This document shows, piece by piece, positions 20,254 to 22,875 of a stretch of DNA of 22,875 bases. How positions within the stretch are numbered: position 1 is the first letter of the stretch; the number at the start of each line of letters is the position of its first letter. The translations under genes were made by a program, and so were the position numbers. The notes under the pieces are model-generated. The model did not search any database. It worked only from the letters and a program-made list of their open reading frames with translations, and was not told where the DNA came from. Source of the DNA: a virus; the IMG/VR virus record IMGVR_UViG_3300037153_000362, positions 1-22,875 of that record, one strand, 5' to 3'.

Positions 20254-22203
20254 TTGGCGCGCCGCCTCGAGGTCCAGATCGTCGGTGACAGCACCAGCCT
20301 CGAGCGGGCGTTCGCGAAATCGTCCAGGAGCGCCGCCAAGTTCCAGCGCGACATGAGCAGGGCCGGCCGGGCCGGCGGGCGCCCCGGCGGCGGCCCGTTC
20401 ATGGGTGACGTGTTGAAGGGGATGGTCGCGTTCGCGGGAGCTACGACCGCGTTCGAGGTCATGAAAGAGGGCGTCCAGGGTGCGGTCGACCTCCAGAAAC
20501 AGGTGCAGCGCCTCGACGTGGTGTTCGGCGAATCCTCGAAGTCGATCGAGGACTGGTCGAAAACCACCGCCGAATCGATGGGCGTGTCGGAGCGGGCGGC
20601 GGTCACCGCCGCCGGCGCGTTCGGCGCCCTGTTCAAACCCATGAATGTCACTGCGGGCCAGGCCGCCCAGATGTCCGAGACGATGACCCAGCTCGCCGCT
20701 GATCTCGCGTCGTTCAAGGGGGGCACGTTCGACGAGGCGTTCCGCGCCGTCCAGTCCGCGCTTGCCGGCATGTCACGCGGCTTGAAACGCTACGGGGTTC
20801 TCATCACCGCGGCGATGACAACCCAGCAGGCGATGGCCGACACCGGGAAAACGAACGCGGCGTCGCTCACCGAGCAGGAAAAGGTGATGGCCCGGTACGA
20901 GCTGATCCTCGAGCACACGAAGCTGCAGCAGGGGAACTTCGCGCGCACCCAGGGGACCGCCGCGAACCAGGCCAAGAAGTTCCACGCGAACATCGAGGAC
21001 CTCAAGGACGCGCTCGGCACCGGGCTGATCCCCATGCTCGTCACCGCCGCGAAACGAGCGAACCAGCTGATCGAGGTTCTCAAGAAGGCGGGGAGCGTCC
21101 AGTTGCCCTCCCAGAAGGGCGGCGGCGGGGGCAGCATCGGGAAGCTCGTTGGGTTCCTGGACAAGCCGATCTGGACGCAGGCGATCGACCAGTTCAAGAC
21201 CATGGGGCAGATGCTCGGGATCATCGACGAGAACGCGCAGGGCGCGGCCGGGTCGATGGACGCGTTCGAGGCTGCCACCCATGCCGCCACGACGCTCACG
21301 CAGGGGCTGAAGCCGGGCACGTTCTCGGATCTTCCTGGGGTGACCCCGTTCCGGGGGCACCCGGTCAACATCACGAACGCGCAACGGAACCAGTTCCGCG
21401 ACGCCAGGCTCGCCCGGATGATCGACCGCGTCCAGGACATCCCCACGTTGCAAGGGCAGATCAAGAGGTTGCGGGAGATCTCCGCGCTGGTGCAGAAGTG
21501 GATTGACGCCGCCAAGGACGTCACCCGCAAACAGACCTTGCAGGATGACCTGTTGCAGATCCAGCGGGACATCCTGTCCGACCAGGAGCAGATCGCGAGC
21601 GACGCCGCCGACGCCGCCTCGAGGGCGGCGGAGAAACAGAAGGAGCTCGCCCAGAAACGCCACGACGCGCTCGTCGCCCGCCAGTTCGGGATCCTCGGGT
21701 TGGGGCCGACCGGTGAGGACCCGATCCCCGGCATGAAAGCGTTGCGCCGCCAGCTCGCCCGGGTCGCCGACCACCTGAAAGGCACCGAGCTCGACACCAG
21801 GGGGAACCGGTCGTTGTTGCAGCGGATCCGGAAAGCCCTCGACTTCAAATCGCTGGAGCCGGAGGTCAGGCAGAAGATCCGGGAGCTGCTGCAGGGGATC
21901 CAGGACGAGTTCAAGCAGGGCGGCGACCACATCCTCCGGTTCCGGAAGCTCCAGCCGGACGCGTTCATCAACCAGTTGGGTCTCGGCCTCACACCGCAGC
22001 AGCGGCGCCGGCTCAGGCAGGGGCTCGCCGGGGTCGGGCCGGGCGGCACCGTCGCGGCCCCGTCGTCCGCGTTCGCGCTCGCCCACGGCGCGGTGTTCAA
22101 CGGGCCGGTCACGTTCAACGGCGTCCAGGACGTGAAGGCGATGGAACACGCGCTCGCGAAACGAACGAAAGCCAGGTCGCACCAGCGCAGAGGCGCGAGA
22201 TGA
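20254..22203 (+). CDS. Tape measure protein
   Basis: A 649-residue protein that sets tail length. At the usual 0.15 nm per residue it would give a tail near 100 nm. It starts with TTG, ten bases after GAGGGGG, directly behind the long chaperone stop. The N-terminus (RRLEVQIVGDSTSLERAFAK) is typical of this family, and residues 50-75 include a hydrophobic patch. Long helical, Gln/Ala-rich stretches follow (KQKELAQKRHDALVARQFG), with a basic C-terminus. No peptidase or lysozyme domain is visible. It ends in ATGA overlap with the minor tail gene. Confidence 0.88.
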   Translation: MARRLEVQIVGDSTSLERAFAKSSRSAAKFQRDMSRAGRAGGRPGGGPFMGDVLKGMVAFAGATTAFEVMKEGVQGAVDLQKQVQRLDVVFGESSKSIEDWSKTTAESMGVSERAAVTAAGAFGALFKPMNVTAGQAAQMSETMTQLAADLASFKGGTFDEAFRAVQSALAGMSRGLKRYGVLITAAMTTQQAMADTGKTNAASLTEQEKVMARYELILEHTKLQQGNFARTQGTAANQAKKFHANIEDLKDALGTGLIPMLVTAAKRANQLIEVLKKAGSVQLPSQKGGGGGSIGKLVGFLDKPIWTQAIDQFKTMGQMLGIIDENAQGAAGSMDAFEAATHAATTLTQGLKPGTFSDLPGVTPFRGHPVNITNAQRNQFRDARLARMIDRVQDIPTLQGQIKRLREISALVQKWIDAAKDVTRKQTLQDDLLQIQRDILSDQEQIASDAADAASRAAEKQKELAQKRHDALVARQFGILGLGPTGEDPIPGMKALRRQLARVADHLKGTELDTRGNRSLLQRIRKALDFKSLEPEVRQKIRELLQGIQDEFKQGGDHILRFRKLQPDAFINQLGLGLTPQQRRRLRQGLAGVGPGGTVAAPSSAFALAHGAVFNGPVTFNGVQDVKAMEHALAKRTKARSHQRRGAR

Positions 22204-22875
22204 GTCTCGACCCCAGCCCCGTCCAGTCCAGGGTCGCCATAGCGTTCCAGGCGGGTGCGCTGGTGTGGGCGCCCGCGTGGGCGCAGCTTGACCAGCTGTA
22301 CCCGAACCTCGTCACCAGCTACCAGATCGACCGGGGCCGCCAGTTCGAGCTCGACCGCACCGATGTCGGCAGGGCGACCGTCGAGATCGCCGACGTCGAC
22401 GGCGTGTTGGACCCCACCAACCCGTCGTCACCCTATGTGGGGTTGATCGAACCGTTGAAGCAGGTGCAGATCAACAGGTTCAACCCCGTCGACGGGAACT
22501 GGTACCGGAGGTTCCGCGGCTGGATCGAAGAGTACGACTACTCGTTCCACCCGTCGCAGCGGGTGAACATGCTCACCCTCGCGTGCGTCGACATCTTCGA
22601 GATCCTGGCGGCCGTCGAGATGCAGCTGACCGACCCGCCCACCTGGGGCATCCAGTGCCCCAAGCAGTCGGACGGGAATATCTGCTGGTACGACGGCGAC
22701 CCCATCGACACCAGGATCAACCAGATCCTGGGGCAGGCGAACATCCCCGACGAGTTCTCGATCGTGTTCACCGGCAACGTCCACCTGTGGGGGTACCCCA
22801 CCAGCCCGGGCGAGTCAGCGTTGACCGCGATCCAGGAGGCCGCCGACGCGGAGTTCCCCGGCGTCGCCAACGTCT
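22200..22875 (+). CDS. Minor tail protein, 5' part (continues at base 1)
   Basis: The gene starts in ATGA overlap with the tape measure and runs off the window end. It continues in frame at base 1 (bases 22749-22875 repeat 1-127), giving 460 residues ending at 834. The N-terminal part contains VAIAFQAGALVWAPAWAQL, FELDRTDVGRATVEIADVDG and WYRRFRGWIEEYDYSFHPSQ. This looks like a tail-tip protein of the distal-tail/hub group common in actinophages. The pair DVDGVLDPTNPSSPY resembles the domain that contacts the tube end. Assigned by position and pattern. Confidence 0.78.
   Translation, partial: MSLDPSPVQSRVAIAFQAGALVWAPAWAQLDQLYPNLVTSYQIDRGRQFELDRTDVGRATVEIADVDGVLDPTNPSSPYVGLIEPLKQVQINRFNPVDGNWYRRFRGWIEEYDYSFHPSQRVNMLTLACVDIFEILAAVEMQLTDPPTWGIQCPKQSDGNICWYDGDPIDTRINQILGQANIPDEFSIVFTGNVHLWGYPTSPGESALTAIQEAADAEFPGVANV
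22749..22875. repeat. Terminal direct repeat, copy 2 (circular overlap)
   Basis: Identical to 1-127. Merging the two copies gives a circle of 22,748 bp and restores the minor tail gene. Confidence 0.95.

Overview
The window is the complete genome of a small temperate tailed phage (siphovirus type), assembled as a circle and opened inside a tail gene. Bases 1-127 recur exactly at 22749-22875, and the tail gene that begins at 22200 continues in frame from base 1, so the unique length is 22,748 bp. The host is probably a high-GC Actinomycetota species. The reasons are the GC-rich coding with GTG and TTG starts, two probable leaderless transcripts, a wall hydrolase of the Rpf (resuscitation-promoting factor) type, and DnaA-box-like words. 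The host genus cannot be told from the sequence.

Layout, starting at packaging. A 151-bp non-coding gap with repeats and a palindrome (12560-12711) precedes a large terminase with an HNH nuclease-like domain fused to its N-terminus. Portal, HK97-type prohead protease and major capsid protein follow, then small head-tail joining genes, a tail-tube protein, a tail assembly chaperone with a -1 frameshift on a run of six C, and a 649-aa tape measure. The tail tip comes next: the junction-spanning minor tail protein (460 aa), a LamG-like protein, a small beta-rich protein, a collagen-like fibre and a TIM-barrel-like protein. Lysis genes follow: a short Trp-rich ORF, a zinc amidase endolysin and a two-helix holin candidate.

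The lysogeny region starts at about 6.5 kb. A leftward Cro/CI-type repressor faces a rightward Cro-like gene across a 54-bp switch with a perfect inverted repeat. Behind Cro come an excisionase-like gene, a tyrosine integrase, a one-helix membrane protein and a 300-bp attP region. attP holds the 5' half of a tRNA-Ser(TGA) gene flanked by two families of direct repeats. Small early genes follow, including a membrane-anchored Rpf/transglycosylase-like enzyme and a RecT-like annealing protein with a duplicated C-terminal module. No polymerase, helicase, primase or replication initiator is visible. Two DnaA-box-like words lie in the gap after RecT. An accessory stretch before the terminase holds a 28-aa membrane peptide, a fibre-like structural protein and a leftward two-helix membrane protein.

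Most rightward genes overlap by 1-10 bases (ATGA or GTGA), which suggests translational coupling in long operons. The points most worth a second look are the HNH-terminase fusion, the attP that carries the 5' rather than the 3' half of a tRNA, the apparent reliance on host replication, and a coding-like frame without a start codon just after the holin.
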